64,000 bases of DNA, from positions 3,799,776 through 3,863,775 of the forward strand of contig NZ_JH584235.1 of NCBI RefSeq assembly GCF_000241465.1, written 5' to 3'. The notes under the pieces are model-generated. The model was not told the DNA's origin. It worked only from the letters and a program-made list of their open reading frames with translations, and made no database searches. The stretch comes from Sphingomonas echinoides ATCC 14820 (GTDB taxonomy: Bacteria; Pseudomonadota; Alphaproteobacteria; Sphingomonadales; Sphingomonadaceae). The position numbers were made by a program, and so were the translations under genes. How positions within the stretch are numbered: position 1 is the stretch's first letter; every line of letters starts with the position of its first letter. This document shows, piece by piece, positions 56,351-64,000 of this stretch.

Positions 56351-57737
56351 TACGTTCGATCTCGTCATCCTCGGCTCCGGCCCCGGCGGTTATGTCGCCG
56401 CGATCCGCGCGGCGCAGCTTGGGCTGAAGACCGCCATTGTCGAGCGCGAGCGGCTGGGCGGCATTTGCCTCAACTGGGGCTGCATCCCGACCAAGGCGTT
56501 GCTGCGCACCTCGGAAATCTATCATTACATGCAGCACGCCGAATCCTATGGCCTGAAGGCCGAGAATGTCGGTTTCGATCTGCCCAAGATCGTCGAGCGC
56601 AGCCGCAAGGTGGCCGGCCAGCTCAATGCCGGCGTCAAGGGCCTGATGAAGAAGAACAAGGTCACGGTGTACGAAGGCGTCGGCGCGCTGACCGGCAAGG
56701 GTAAGCTCAGCGTCAAGCAGGGCGACAAGACCTCCGAGCTCGAAGCCAAGCACATCATCATCGCCACCGGCGCACGCGCGCGCGATCTGCCCTTCGCCAA
56801 GGCGGATGGGGAACGCATCTGGACCTATCGCCACGCGATGGTGCCGACCGAAATGCCGACCAAGCTGCTGGTCATCGGCTCGGGCGCGATTGGGGTGGAG
56901 TTCGCCAGCTTCTACAATGACATGGGCGCGGATGTTACGATCGTCGAGATGCTCCCGCGCATCCTGCCGGTGGAAGACGAAGAAGTCTCCGCTTTCATGG
57001 ACAAGGCGCTGACCAAGCAGGGAATCAAGCTGCTGACCGGTACAGGTCTGGAGGGGCTGACCACCTCGGCCAAGGGCGTTACCGCCAAGATCAAGGGCAA
57101 GGACGGCACGGTGACCTCGGAAGAGTTCAGCCATGTCATCGTCGCGATCGGCATCGTGCCCAATACCGAGAATATCGGGCTGGAAGCGCTGGGGATCGAG
57201 ACCGATCGCGGGCACATCAAGGTCGATGGCTATGCGCGCACCAATGTCGAGGGGATCTATGCGATCGGCGACGTGACCGGTGCGCCGTGGCTTGCGCACA
57301 AGGCCAGCCATGAGGGCATCGTCTGTGTGGAGGCGCTGGCGGGGCTGAAGCCGCATCCGTTCGAGAAGTGGAACATCCCCGGCTGCACCTATTCGCGCCC
57401 GCAAGTCGCGAGCGTGGGGCTGACCGAGGCCAAGGCCAAGGAAGCCGGGCACGAGCTGAAGGTCGGAAAATTCCCCTTCATCGGCAATGGAAAGGCGATT
57501 GCGCTCGGCGAGGCCGAGGGTTTCGTCAAGACGGTGTTCGACGCCAAGACCGGTGAATTGCTGGGCGCGCACATGGTCGGCGCGGAAGTGACCGAACTGA
57601 TCCAGGGCTATGTCATCGCGCGCCAGTTGGAAACGACCGAGGCCGAGCTGATGGAGACGGTGTTCGCCCACCCGACGCTCAGCGAGATGATGCACGAAAG
57701 CGTGCTCGGCGCGTACGGCCGCGCGATCCACATCTGA
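56343..57737 (+). CDS. lpd: Dihydrolipoyl dehydrogenase (E3)
   Basis: A 464-residue flavoprotein that reoxidises dihydrolipoamide in the pyruvate and related complexes. FAD motif GSGPGGYVAA (11-20), redox pair Cys42 and Cys47 in GGICLNWGCIPTK, NAD motif VIGSGAIGVEF and the catalytic His in FAHPTLSEMMHE. The start appears to be TTG 56343 (ADTFDLVIL follows), preceded by AAGGAT; no in-frame ATG fits. It overlaps the thioesterase end by eight bases. Confidence 0.96.
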   Translation: MADTFDLVILGSGPGGYVAAIRAAQLGLKTAIVERERLGGICLNWGCIPTKALLRTSEIYHYMQHAESYGLKAENVGFDLPKIVERSRKVAGQLNAGVKGLMKKNKVTVYEGVGALTGKGKLSVKQGDKTSELEAKHIIIATGARARDLPFAKADGERIWTYRHAMVPTEMPTKLLVIGSGAIGVEFASFYNDMGADVTIVEMLPRILPVEDEEVSAFMDKALTKQGIKLLTGTGLEGLTTSAKGVTAKIKGKDGTVTSEEFSHVIVAIGIVPNTENIGLEALGIETDRGHIKVDGYARTNVEGIYAIGDVTGAPWLAHKASHEGIVCVEALAGLKPHPFEKWNIPGCTYSRPQVASVGLTEAKAKEAGHELKVGKFPFIGNGKAIALGEAEGFVKTVFDAKTGELLGAHMVGAEVTELIQGYVIARQLETTEAELMETVFAHPTLSEMMHESVLGAYGRAIHI

Positions 57738-57777
57738 TGGGGGCTCGCACGCTCGTAGCGGGACGTCCGCGACCGAT

Positions 57778-59193
57778 ATGACGACCCAGCCGCCCCGCAT
57801 CTGGACGGTTGCCGGGGTGACGCTGCTGTTGCTGGTGGGGTCGCTGGCGCTGTTCTGGCCGGGCATCGCGATGTACGATAGCGTCGGCCAGTTCGCCCAG
57901 GCGCTGACCGGTGCGTATGAAGACTGGCATCCACCCGCAATGGCGCGGATGTGGAACGCGCTGCACGCGGCCATTGGCGGCACCAGCGAGCCGATGTTCG
58001 CCTTGCAGATGGCGCTATATTGGGCCGGGTTCGGCCTGATCGCGGCAGCGCTCGCGCGGCTGGGGCGGCGGCGTGCGGCGGCGGCGTTGCTGACAATCGG
58101 CGCGCTGCCTTTGTTCCTTGGCTGGCAGGCGGCGGTGCTCAAGGATACACAAATGCTGGGCGCGGTGCTCGCGGCGTCCGGTGGGATTGCGTGGTGGCGG
58201 CTCAAAGGCGCGCGCGTGCCCGTCTGGGCGCTCATCATTGTGGCGGCGTTGCTGGCTTATGCCACGCTGGTGCGCGCGAACGCGGTGTTCGCGACCGTCC
58301 CGCTGGCGGTGATGCTGTTCGGGACAGGGCGCTGGTGGACGCAGCTTGCGCTCGGCCTGGCGGGGGTGGCGGCGGTGTTGATGGTGGCACCGCTGCTCAA
58401 TCACGGGCCCTTGGGCGCGGTGTCGAGCGGTGTCGAGCGGACCGAGGCGCTCTACGATCTTGCCGGGATAGCGGCCCGTGCGCCCGATGCGGCGGTTGGC
58501 TTTACCCCGCTTGAGGCGCGGGCGTTGGTGGCGGGGCATTGCGTCAAACCGTATTTCTGGGATCCGCTGGGCGAGGAAACCCGCTGCGCGCCGATCGTGG
58601 CGCGCCTGCAACGGCTGCCTGCGGGTGATCTCTACCGGATGCTGGTCGCAGCGATCGTGCGAAACCCGTTGGCCTATGCGGCGCATCGGCTGGCGCATTT
58701 CAATTCGACCGAACGCTGGCTGGTGCCGGCCGGCTGGCCGGGTGCTGCTCCACCGGCGCGGAGCGAGCCCAACAGCCTTGGCCTGGGCAACCCCGGCGCA
58801 GCGGCGCGCGGGTGGCAGGTGGCTGCCAAGTGGATGGCGGAAACGCCGCTCGGATGGCCGTTTGCGTGGCTGACGGTCGCGATCGTGGGTTTGGCGGCGG
58901 CGGTGCCGCGCGCAAGCGCTCCGCCGCGTGACCTGGCGCTGGCGCTGCTGGTTTCGGCGATCACGCTGGAGCTGAGCTTCGGCGTGCTGAGCATTGCCTC
59001 GGACTTGCGCTATCATTTGTGGCCGATGGTCGCGACGACGCTGGCGACGGTGCTGTTGTGGGGGGACTGGCGGCAGAGCAAGCGCGCGGTGCGGATCGGC
59101 GGGCTGGCCCTTGCCGTGGTGCTGCTCGCTGGAACCGTGGCGCGGCTGACGTTGCCGACTCCGCCGACCAGCTATCGTGATTTGCTGCGGTAG
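57778..59193 (+). CDS. Large polytopic membrane protein, possibly GT-C glycosyltransferase-like
   Basis: A 471-residue protein with about ten membrane helices. The first loop, LFWPGIAMYDSVGQFAQAL then EDWHPPAMARMW, has the acidic-residue pattern (Asp after helix 1, then a DWHPP motif) seen in polytopic GT-C type transferases acting on lipid-linked sugars. A long periplasmic-type loop (about 225-300, with CVKPYFWD) follows helix 7. The family is not recognised with certainty. Confidence 0.7.
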   Translation: MTTQPPRIWTVAGVTLLLLVGSLALFWPGIAMYDSVGQFAQALTGAYEDWHPPAMARMWNALHAAIGGTSEPMFALQMALYWAGFGLIAAALARLGRRRAAAALLTIGALPLFLGWQAAVLKDTQMLGAVLAASGGIAWWRLKGARVPVWALIIVAALLAYATLVRANAVFATVPLAVMLFGTGRWWTQLALGLAGVAAVLMVAPLLNHGPLGAVSSGVERTEALYDLAGIAARAPDAAVGFTPLEARALVAGHCVKPYFWDPLGEETRCAPIVARLQRLPAGDLYRMLVAAIVRNPLAYAAHRLAHFNSTERWLVPAGWPGAAPPARSEPNSLGLGNPGAAARGWQVAAKWMAETPLGWPFAWLTVAIVGLAAAVPRASAPPRDLALALLVSAITLELSFGVLSIASDLRYHLWPMVATTLATVLLWGDWRQSKRAVRIGGLALAVVLLAGTVARLTLPTPPTSYRDLLR

Positions 59194-59272
59194 GAAATGC
59201 GGCGATTGAGGACTGTGCCGACCCAAGCACGCAAACCCGATGGGTCGCAATGCTTGGGCCGGCGGGAGCCGA

Positions 59273-59773
59273 TCAGGCGGCGGTCGGTGCCGTCGTAAAT
59301 TGCACCACATCGTCGTCGCGTTTCGCGGTGACGGGTGGGGTGCGGTCGAAGGCGCGCGTGCCGGAGTCGGCGGCGATATGCTTCAGACGCCCATCAATCG
59401 AGGCACCGGTTTCGATCGCGATCGATTCATATTCGACATCGCCGATAATGCGGGCGGCGCGTTCGATGGTCAATTGACGGACCGACACCGACCCTTCGAT
59501 CGCACCGGCAAGCCGCGCGATTTCGGCGGTCACTGCGCCGTTGATGCGGCTGTCATTGCCCTGGACGAGGTTGGCGCAGTGGACATCGCCATCGACGCGA
59601 CCGTCGATATGCAAGTCGGCAGTCGCCGCGATATTGCCGGTAATCACCATGTCGGGGCCAATGACCGAAAACATGCCACGCTTGCCATTGGCGCTTTGCG
59701 GCATCGGCGGTGCCGGGGGAAGCCCCGGTCCTGCATCCCGGTCACCGCGCGAACTGCTCGTGAAAATCGCCAT
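59273..59773 (-). CDS. Bactofilin (polymer-forming cytoskeletal protein)
   Basis: A 166-residue protein with the DUF583 beta-helix core: FSVIGPDMVITGNIAAT, HIDGRVDGDVHCANLV, INGAVTAEIARLAGAI and ADIGDVEYESIAIE-like repeats (about 35-130), flanked by Pro- and Asp-rich ends. Bactofilins form filaments at the membrane that position cell-wall enzymes or stalks. Stands alone between two large membrane-protein genes. Confidence 0.9.
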   Translation of the reverse strand: MAIFTSSSRGDRDAGPGLPPAPPMPQSANGKRGMFSVIGPDMVITGNIAATADLHIDGRVDGDVHCANLVQGNDSRINGAVTAEIARLAGAIEGSVSVRQLTIERAARIIGDVEYESIAIETGASIDGRLKHIAADSGTRAFDRTPPVTAKRDDDVVQFTTAPTAA

Positions 59774-59838
59774 CTACCCCACCCTCACAACACCCCGAAT
59801 CTGGGGTTTTGGTAGCATAGCGTGCAGAAATTACAGAA

Positions 59839-60894
59839 CTAAGTTCTCGCTGGCGGGCGTGCCATAAGGGGATTGTCGTTGGCTGCGGGCTGCAGCACCG
59901 CGCGGGCGAGCGATAGCGTTGCCGATAGCAGCGCGACCGCGCCAAACATGGCAAAGCCGGGAAGGTCCAGCCGATCGCCAATCAGGCCTAAAGCCGACCC
60001 GGCTTGCAGCAGGATGGCGACTCGCCAGCTTGCGCGGTCATGACGGGCGAGGGCGAGGATTAGCGCCAGCAGGTCGGCCAGCAGGAAGCAATCGGCCTGC
60101 TGATACGGCAGGAGCCCGCCCATGATCAGCGCGGCGAGCAAGGCCGCCGCGATCAGCGACCGACCGTTCAGGTGCTGCGCGGAGAAGCGAGCGATATAGG
60201 CAGCGCTGACACCGATGGTCGCCGTAACGGCGAGGCCCGACAGCGACAGCGCGCCCAGCGGGAGCGCTTGCACGATCGCCCAGATATTGGGGGCGTTGGC
60301 GGAAAGCGGCGGAAGGCCGTCGGCCCGACCCGCAAACACGCTTTCCCAGCCGGGCATCGGCCATCCGATCGCGAACAGTACTGCCAGCGTTGCGAGGCTG
60401 ATCAGTGGCGCGACGGCCCAACGGTGCACCGGGACGTGGCGGTTGATCAGCAACGCCAGGAGGAGCGGCGCGACTAACATCGCGTGCGGATCGAAAGCCA
60501 GCGCCGCTCCCCACCACAGGAGCATGTGCATATGGCGGCGATCGAGCGCGGCTGCGAGCGCCATCAGGCACGCCGCGATCCAGAAGGCGTCGCTCAGCCC
60601 GTTCAGGCCCGGCTGGAGCAGGAGGGAGGGCGCGATCGCGAAAAGCGCGGCGCTCCGTTCGGGTGCCGCCACGCCCAGCCGCCGCAAGATCGCCAATGCG
60701 GCAAGCGACACGACCGCGATGCCGAGCAGCGCGCAGAATGCGCCAAGGGCCAAGTTCGCCGACACGCGCGAGAAGCGTGCAAGCGCGGCGACAGGATCGA
60801 GCGTCAAGAGCATAGGCCCAAACGCCAGCACCGCCGCAATCAGCAGCGACAGGGCCATTGGCGGCAGGCCCCGCCGGTGCGGGCGCGCAGGCAT
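59839..60894 (-). CDS. Polytopic membrane protein, GT-C-like candidate
   Basis: A 351-residue protein from ATG 60894 with about nine membrane helices. The segment LNGLSDAFWIAACLMALAAA followed by WWGAALAFDPHAMLVAPL resembles family 87 or PIG-M-like mannosyltransferases, where GQ-x-D-x-F and a Lys/Asp-containing loop recur. The acceptor is unknown. An in-frame upstream part to 61017 shows no hydrophobic or conserved features. Confidence 0.7.
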   Translation of the reverse strand: MPARPHRRGLPPMALSLLIAAVLAFGPMLLTLDPVAALARFSRVSANLALGAFCALLGIAVVSLAALAILRRLGVAAPERSAALFAIAPSLLLQPGLNGLSDAFWIAACLMALAAALDRRHMHMLLWWGAALAFDPHAMLVAPLLLALLINRHVPVHRWAVAPLISLATLAVLFAIGWPMPGWESVFAGRADGLPPLSANAPNIWAIVQALPLGALSLSGLAVTATIGVSAAYIARFSAQHLNGRSLIAAALLAALIMGGLLPYQQADCFLLADLLALILALARHDRASWRVAILLQAGSALGLIGDRLDLPGFAMFGAVALLSATLSLARAVLQPAANDNPLMARPPART

Positions 60895-61158
60895 CGTGAC
60901 GAAGGCGGCATTCACCCGTTCGTCATGCCAAGGCCGAGCTAAGGCCGCGTTAAGGGCGCGCCCGTTGCGTGCGCAGCGCCAACGCCCCTTGCCCAAGCGC
61001 GCGGCGAGGTTCACCATCCGCGTCGCGACGCAGGACGACGTCGGCAGGAGAGGACAGATGCTGTGGTCAAGCGGCGCGCAGCGCCACTCTTCGCCGCCTC
61101 ATGCGTTGACGCGATCGGCCGTTACGAAAACGGCGTGGCAGCAGAAGGAAACGAGCGC

Positions 61159-61491
61159 ATGACGGATACAGCGAGCGACGCTTTCAAGGAAACCATCACC
61201 GATCCGGCTCAAAAAGCCGCGGAGTCGATCCGCGAAGCCAGCACCAAGATCGCGGAGAACAGCGCCAGTGTCGGTCTTAAACTGCTCGACCAGGCCGAGA
61301 CCAACACGCGTGAGGCCTTCGCGGCCATGCGCGCCGCCGCCTCGGCAAAGGATTTGTCGGAAGTGATGAAAATCCAGGGCGAGTTCCTGCGCGAACAGGG
61401 CAGCCGCAGCATGACCCAGGCGCGCGAGATTGGGGAAGTGATCCTGCAATTCGGCCGCGACGCGGTCGGCGCGGTGCGCGGCGACGCGTGA
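61159..61491 (+). CDS. Phasin family protein
   Basis: A 110-residue helical protein from ATG 61159 with AAGGA upstream. ESIREASTKIAENSASVGLK, EAFAAMRAAASAKDLSEVMK and QGEFLREQGSRSMTQAREIG make the phasin_2 pattern. Phasins coat polyhydroxyalkanoate granules; some serve other roles under stress. No PHA genes are nearby. Confidence 0.87.
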   Translation: MTDTASDAFKETITDPAQKAAESIREASTKIAENSASVGLKLLDQAETNTREAFAAMRAAASAKDLSEVMKIQGEFLREQGSRSMTQAREIGEVILQFGRDAVGAVRGDA

Positions 61492-61548
61492 TCGGGCCAA
61501 GGGCGCTCGGGTCGAGCGCCCTTGCTCCCCTGCCGTCGTGGCGCGCGG

Positions 61549-62094
61549 TCAGGCAGCCGTCTCGCTCGATTCGGCCGAGCGCGGTTTCGCCGTGGCGGGC
61601 ATGTCGTGGCTGAGGATGGTCAGGTCATAGGCCACTCCCGCGCGATCGCGCACCTGGCCCTTGAGCAACGCCTCGGCGCGGAAGCCAAGGCTTTCGAACA
61701 GCATAACCGATCCGATTTGGTCGGGGGTCATCTGCGCGGTCAATTTGGTAAGGCCCCGCTCCATCGCGATTGCGTAAATGCCCTCCAGCAAATCTCGGCC
61801 CAGCCCGGCCCCGCGCTTTTCGGGGGAGACGAGCAAGCGCACTTCGCCGACATGGCCGCTCCAGCCCAACGGATCGCGCACCAAGGCGGCCGCACCAACG
61901 AGTTTCCCATGATCATCCTCGGCGATCAGGCTGTCGATCGCGCCCTCGCCAATCGCCTCGACCCAGGCGGCGATCACGCGCGGATGCCGCAAATCGCGCC
62001 CGAGGAACAACAGATCATGCTCGGGCAAGCGTTCGGCAAACGCCCGCATCGCCGTTTCGTCTTTTGCCGCGAACCGGCGAATGTGATGGCCCAT
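61549..62094 (-). CDS. GNAT family N-acetyltransferase
   Basis: A 181-residue acetyltransferase. VGEVRLLVSPEKRGAGLGRD carries the acetyl-CoA binding R/Q-x-x-G-x-G/A site, and MLFESLGFRAEALLKGQV is the usual C-terminal part. The N-terminus starts MGHHIRRFAAKDETAMRAFA. The substrate is unknown. Convergent with the phasin gene. Confidence 0.9.
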   Translation of the reverse strand: MGHHIRRFAAKDETAMRAFAERLPEHDLLFLGRDLRHPRVIAAWVEAIGEGAIDSLIAEDDHGKLVGAAALVRDPLGWSGHVGEVRLLVSPEKRGAGLGRDLLEGIYAIAMERGLTKLTAQMTPDQIGSVMLFESLGFRAEALLKGQVRDRAGVAYDLTILSHDMPATAKPRSAESSETAA

Positions 62095-62251
62095 GCTGAT
62101 CGTTTCCCCAAAACACCACGCTCGAGCTTGGCTTATGCCACCCGATCGACCGCCCCGGCACGGAGGCTGGCATGCCTGCCTGCGATTGTCACCTCTTGGT
62201 GCCGCAAAATACGGGCCGGCACCGCACTGTGATGCTTCGAGGGGGGCGCGC

Positions 62252-63733
62252 TTAGCGTTGCGGCGCGAGCGGTTGCGGTCCTGCGGGCGTCACATCCAAG
62301 GCAGCATCCCCGCCCAGCGCCCGGTACAGCGTCACCCGGTTGGTGGCACCGGTCAGCCGCGTCGTCACCAGCGAGCGCTGCGCCGAATAAAACGACCGTT
62401 GCGCATCGAGGCTTTGCAGGAAGGTGTTGATGCCGCCGCGATAGCGCGCGTCGGACAGACGGTAATTGTCCCCTGCGGATTTGGTCAGCGCCTCTTGCGC
62501 CGCCAATTGGTTGCCGATCGTGCCGTGTCGGGCCAGCGCATTGGCGACTTCCGAAAACGCCGTCTGGATCGATTTTTCATAGCTGGCGAGCGCGGAATCG
62601 CGTTGCGCCTGCGATTGCGCGACACCCGCGCGACCGGCACCGGCGCGGAAGATCGGATAGCTTACGCTCGGCGCAACCGAGTAATTGAAGGCCCCGCCGG
62701 TAAACAGGTTGCTGAGCGAGGTACTGGCAAGCCCAGCCAGCGCGGTGAGCGAAATGCGCGGGAACAGTGCGGCGCGGGCCGCACCGATCTGCGCATTGGC
62801 GGCGCGCAGCGTATATTCCGCCTGCACCACGTCGGGGCGACGCAGCAGGATGCCGGAATCGAGCCCTGCGGGCAGTTCGGCGATCGTCGGTGCGGCTTCC
62901 TCGATTGAGCTTGCCAGCAAGGTCGGGTCGACCGGGGCACCAACCAGCAATTGCAAGGCGTTGATGTCCTGCGCAACGGCGGTCGTCTGCGTCGCGAGAT
63001 CGGACAAGGCGGTCTGCTGCACGATCTGCGCCTGGTCGAGATCCGTGCGCGGCGCGATCCCGCCATCGAGCCGCGCTTTGGTGAGCGTGACGCTGCGCTG
63101 CGCGCTGGCCGCAGTATCGCGCGCGATCTTGAGCAGGCTCTGGTCCGAGGCGTAGTTCAGCCAGGCGGAGGCGATGTCACCCACGAGGGTCAGCCGGGTG
63201 GCGCGCGCGGCGGCCTCGGTCGCGAAATAGCTGTTCTGCGCGGCGGTGGTCAGCGAGCGGACACGGCCGAACAGATCGATTTCGAACGCCGTAAGGCCAA
63301 GGCTGGCCGAATAGGTGTCACGAACCCCCGACCCGCTCGTCGTTGTGCCGCCACTGGTCGATCCGCCAGTACTGCCCGACGAGACGCCACTGGTGCCGTT
63401 GTCGCGGTGGCTGAAGCTCAGCCCCCCATCGACTTCGGGCAACAACGCTGCGCGCTGAATGCCATATTGCGCCCGCGCGGTGGCGATGTTGGCGGCGGCA
63501 ATCCGCAAATCGCGATTGTTGACCAGCGCTTGCTCGACAAGTCTCTGCAGGCGCGGATCGCGGAAAATGTCGCGATAGCTGACGCTGGGCAGCGTGATTT
63601 CGCTCTGCTTGAGATAGGCATCGCCGACGGGCCAGCTCGGCGGCACGGGCAACTCTGGCCGCACATATTTCGGGGCCATCGAGCACGCGGCGAGCGACGC
63701 CAGGGCTGCTAGCGAGACGGTTTTGCGGATCAT
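62252..63733 (-). CDS. Second RND outer-membrane channel, NodT family lipoprotein
   Basis: A 493-residue TolC-like lipoprotein, signal peptide and lipobox LASLAAC with Cys17. Domains as in the channel at 42243: [20 protein letters not shown] and [21 protein letters not shown] Gly/Ser/Thr-rich insert lies at about 121-140 ([16 protein letters not shown]). Its ATG overlaps the pump stop as ATGA. Last gene of a second efflux operon. Confidence 0.92.
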   Translation of the reverse strand: MIRKTVSLAALASLAACSMAPKYVRPELPVPPSWPVGDAYLKQSEITLPSVSYRDIFRDPRLQRLVEQALVNNRDLRIAAANIATARAQYGIQRAALLPEVDGGLSFSHRDNGTSGVSSGSTGGSTSGGTTTSGSGVRDTYSASLGLTAFEIDLFGRVRSLTTAAQNSYFATEAAARATRLTLVGDIASAWLNYASDQSLLKIARDTAASAQRSVTLTKARLDGGIAPRTDLDQAQIVQQTALSDLATQTTAVAQDINALQLLVGAPVDPTLLASSIEEAAPTIAELPAGLDSGILLRRPDVVQAEYTLRAANAQIGAARAALFPRISLTALAGLASTSLSNLFTGGAFNYSVAPSVSYPIFRAGAGRAGVAQSQAQRDSALASYEKSIQTAFSEVANALARHGTIGNQLAAQEALTKSAGDNYRLSDARYRGGINTFLQSLDAQRSFYSAQRSLVTTRLTGATNRVTLYRALGGDAALDVTPAGPQPLAPQR

Positions 63734-64000
63734 GCCGTTGGCTCCGGCTGGCCCGGGGCCGCGGCGGGTGGGGTGGGATGCTCGTGGTGCAGATGCTTCA
63801 ACATGTCGCGCGTGCCGCGGCGGACCAGCACGAAGAACAGCGGGATGTAGAAGATCGCCAGGATCGTCGCGGTCAGCATCCCGCCGATCACGGCGGTGCC
63901 GATCGCGATGCGGCTGTTGGCACCCGCGCCGGTCGAAATGGCGAGCGGTAGCACGCCGAAGATGAAGGCAAAGCTGGTCATCAAAATCGGCCGCAAGCGG
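63730..64000 (-). CDS. RND efflux pump permease, 5' part outside the window
   Basis: The last about 89 residues of an AcrB/HAE1-type pump: [20 protein letters not shown] and [20 protein letters not shown] are the eleventh and twelfth helices of the family, followed by [15 protein letters not shown] end and a Pro-rich tail. Its frame enters from the right edge. With the channel gene at 62252 it shows a second RND system, distinct from the one at 43655. Confidence 0.92.
   Translation of the reverse strand, partial: RLRPILMTSFAFIFGVLPLAISTGAGANSRIAIGTAVIGGMLTATILAIFYIPLFFVLVRRGTRDMLKHLHHEHPTPPAAAPGQPEPTA

Overview
The window looks like a chromosomal stretch of a sphingomonad (Sphingomonadaceae, Alphaproteobacteria). 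The reasons are high GC throughout, the lapA-pyrF-trpF-trpB-trpA-accD-folC gene order, an eno-ftsB pair, DUF4170 and DUF6628 proteins, a GGAAC-N16-CGTT (EcfG-type) stress promoter, and dispersed palindromic repeats of a kind I associate with this family. I see no rRNA, tRNA, CRISPR array or complete insertion sequence, and no replication origin.

Left part (1-24000). A YqeY-like gene diverges from carA. carA is separated from carB by a small membrane protein, an RraB-like protein and a FitAB/VapBC-type toxin-antitoxin pair. greA ends at a strong hairpin. Next comes a minus-strand operon of four membrane or stress proteins (YqjD-, YqjE- and DUF3618-like), then eno-ftsB and a DUF885 lipoprotein. 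A mixed block follows: MFS exporter, EcfG-driven flavin-binding stress protein, cupin, WYL-like protein and PAP2 enzyme. An accessory patch at 18.2-20.4 kb holds a lone HigA-like regulator, a Cys-rich unknown, a DUF2283 gene, a gene broken by a repeat, and a VapC toxin whose VapB has an in-frame amber codon. A UvrD/PcrA helicase and a glycosyltransferase close the block.

Middle part (24000-42200). Phosphate transporter, rsmD-rluB, a single-domain response regulator, an AmpG-like permease and a TPR protein precede a DUF6628 gene with a Fur-like box and a hairpin over its ribosome site. The long minus-strand operon lapA-pyrF-trpF-trpB-(membrane protein)-(cupin)-trpA-accD-(DUF559 nuclease)-folC then links tryptophan, pyrimidine, fatty-acid and folate synthesis. 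The DUF559 nuclease gene is framed by inverted copies of the palindromic repeat that also sits in frame inside carA. Patatin-like and EEP-fold hydrolases follow.

Right part (42200-64000). An RND efflux operon (small unknown protein, adaptor, pump, outer-membrane channel) lies beside its probable TetR repressor; both promoters carry the same operator over the -10 box. Then come arfB, a free-methionine-sulfoxide reductase, RcnB-like and M28 peptidase genes, a universal stress protein, pyruvate dehydrogenase E2 (pdhC) and E3 (lpd) with a thioesterase between them (no E1 genes here), two large membrane proteins around a bactofilin, a phasin, a GNAT acetyltransferase, and the 3' part of a second RND efflux operon that runs off the window.
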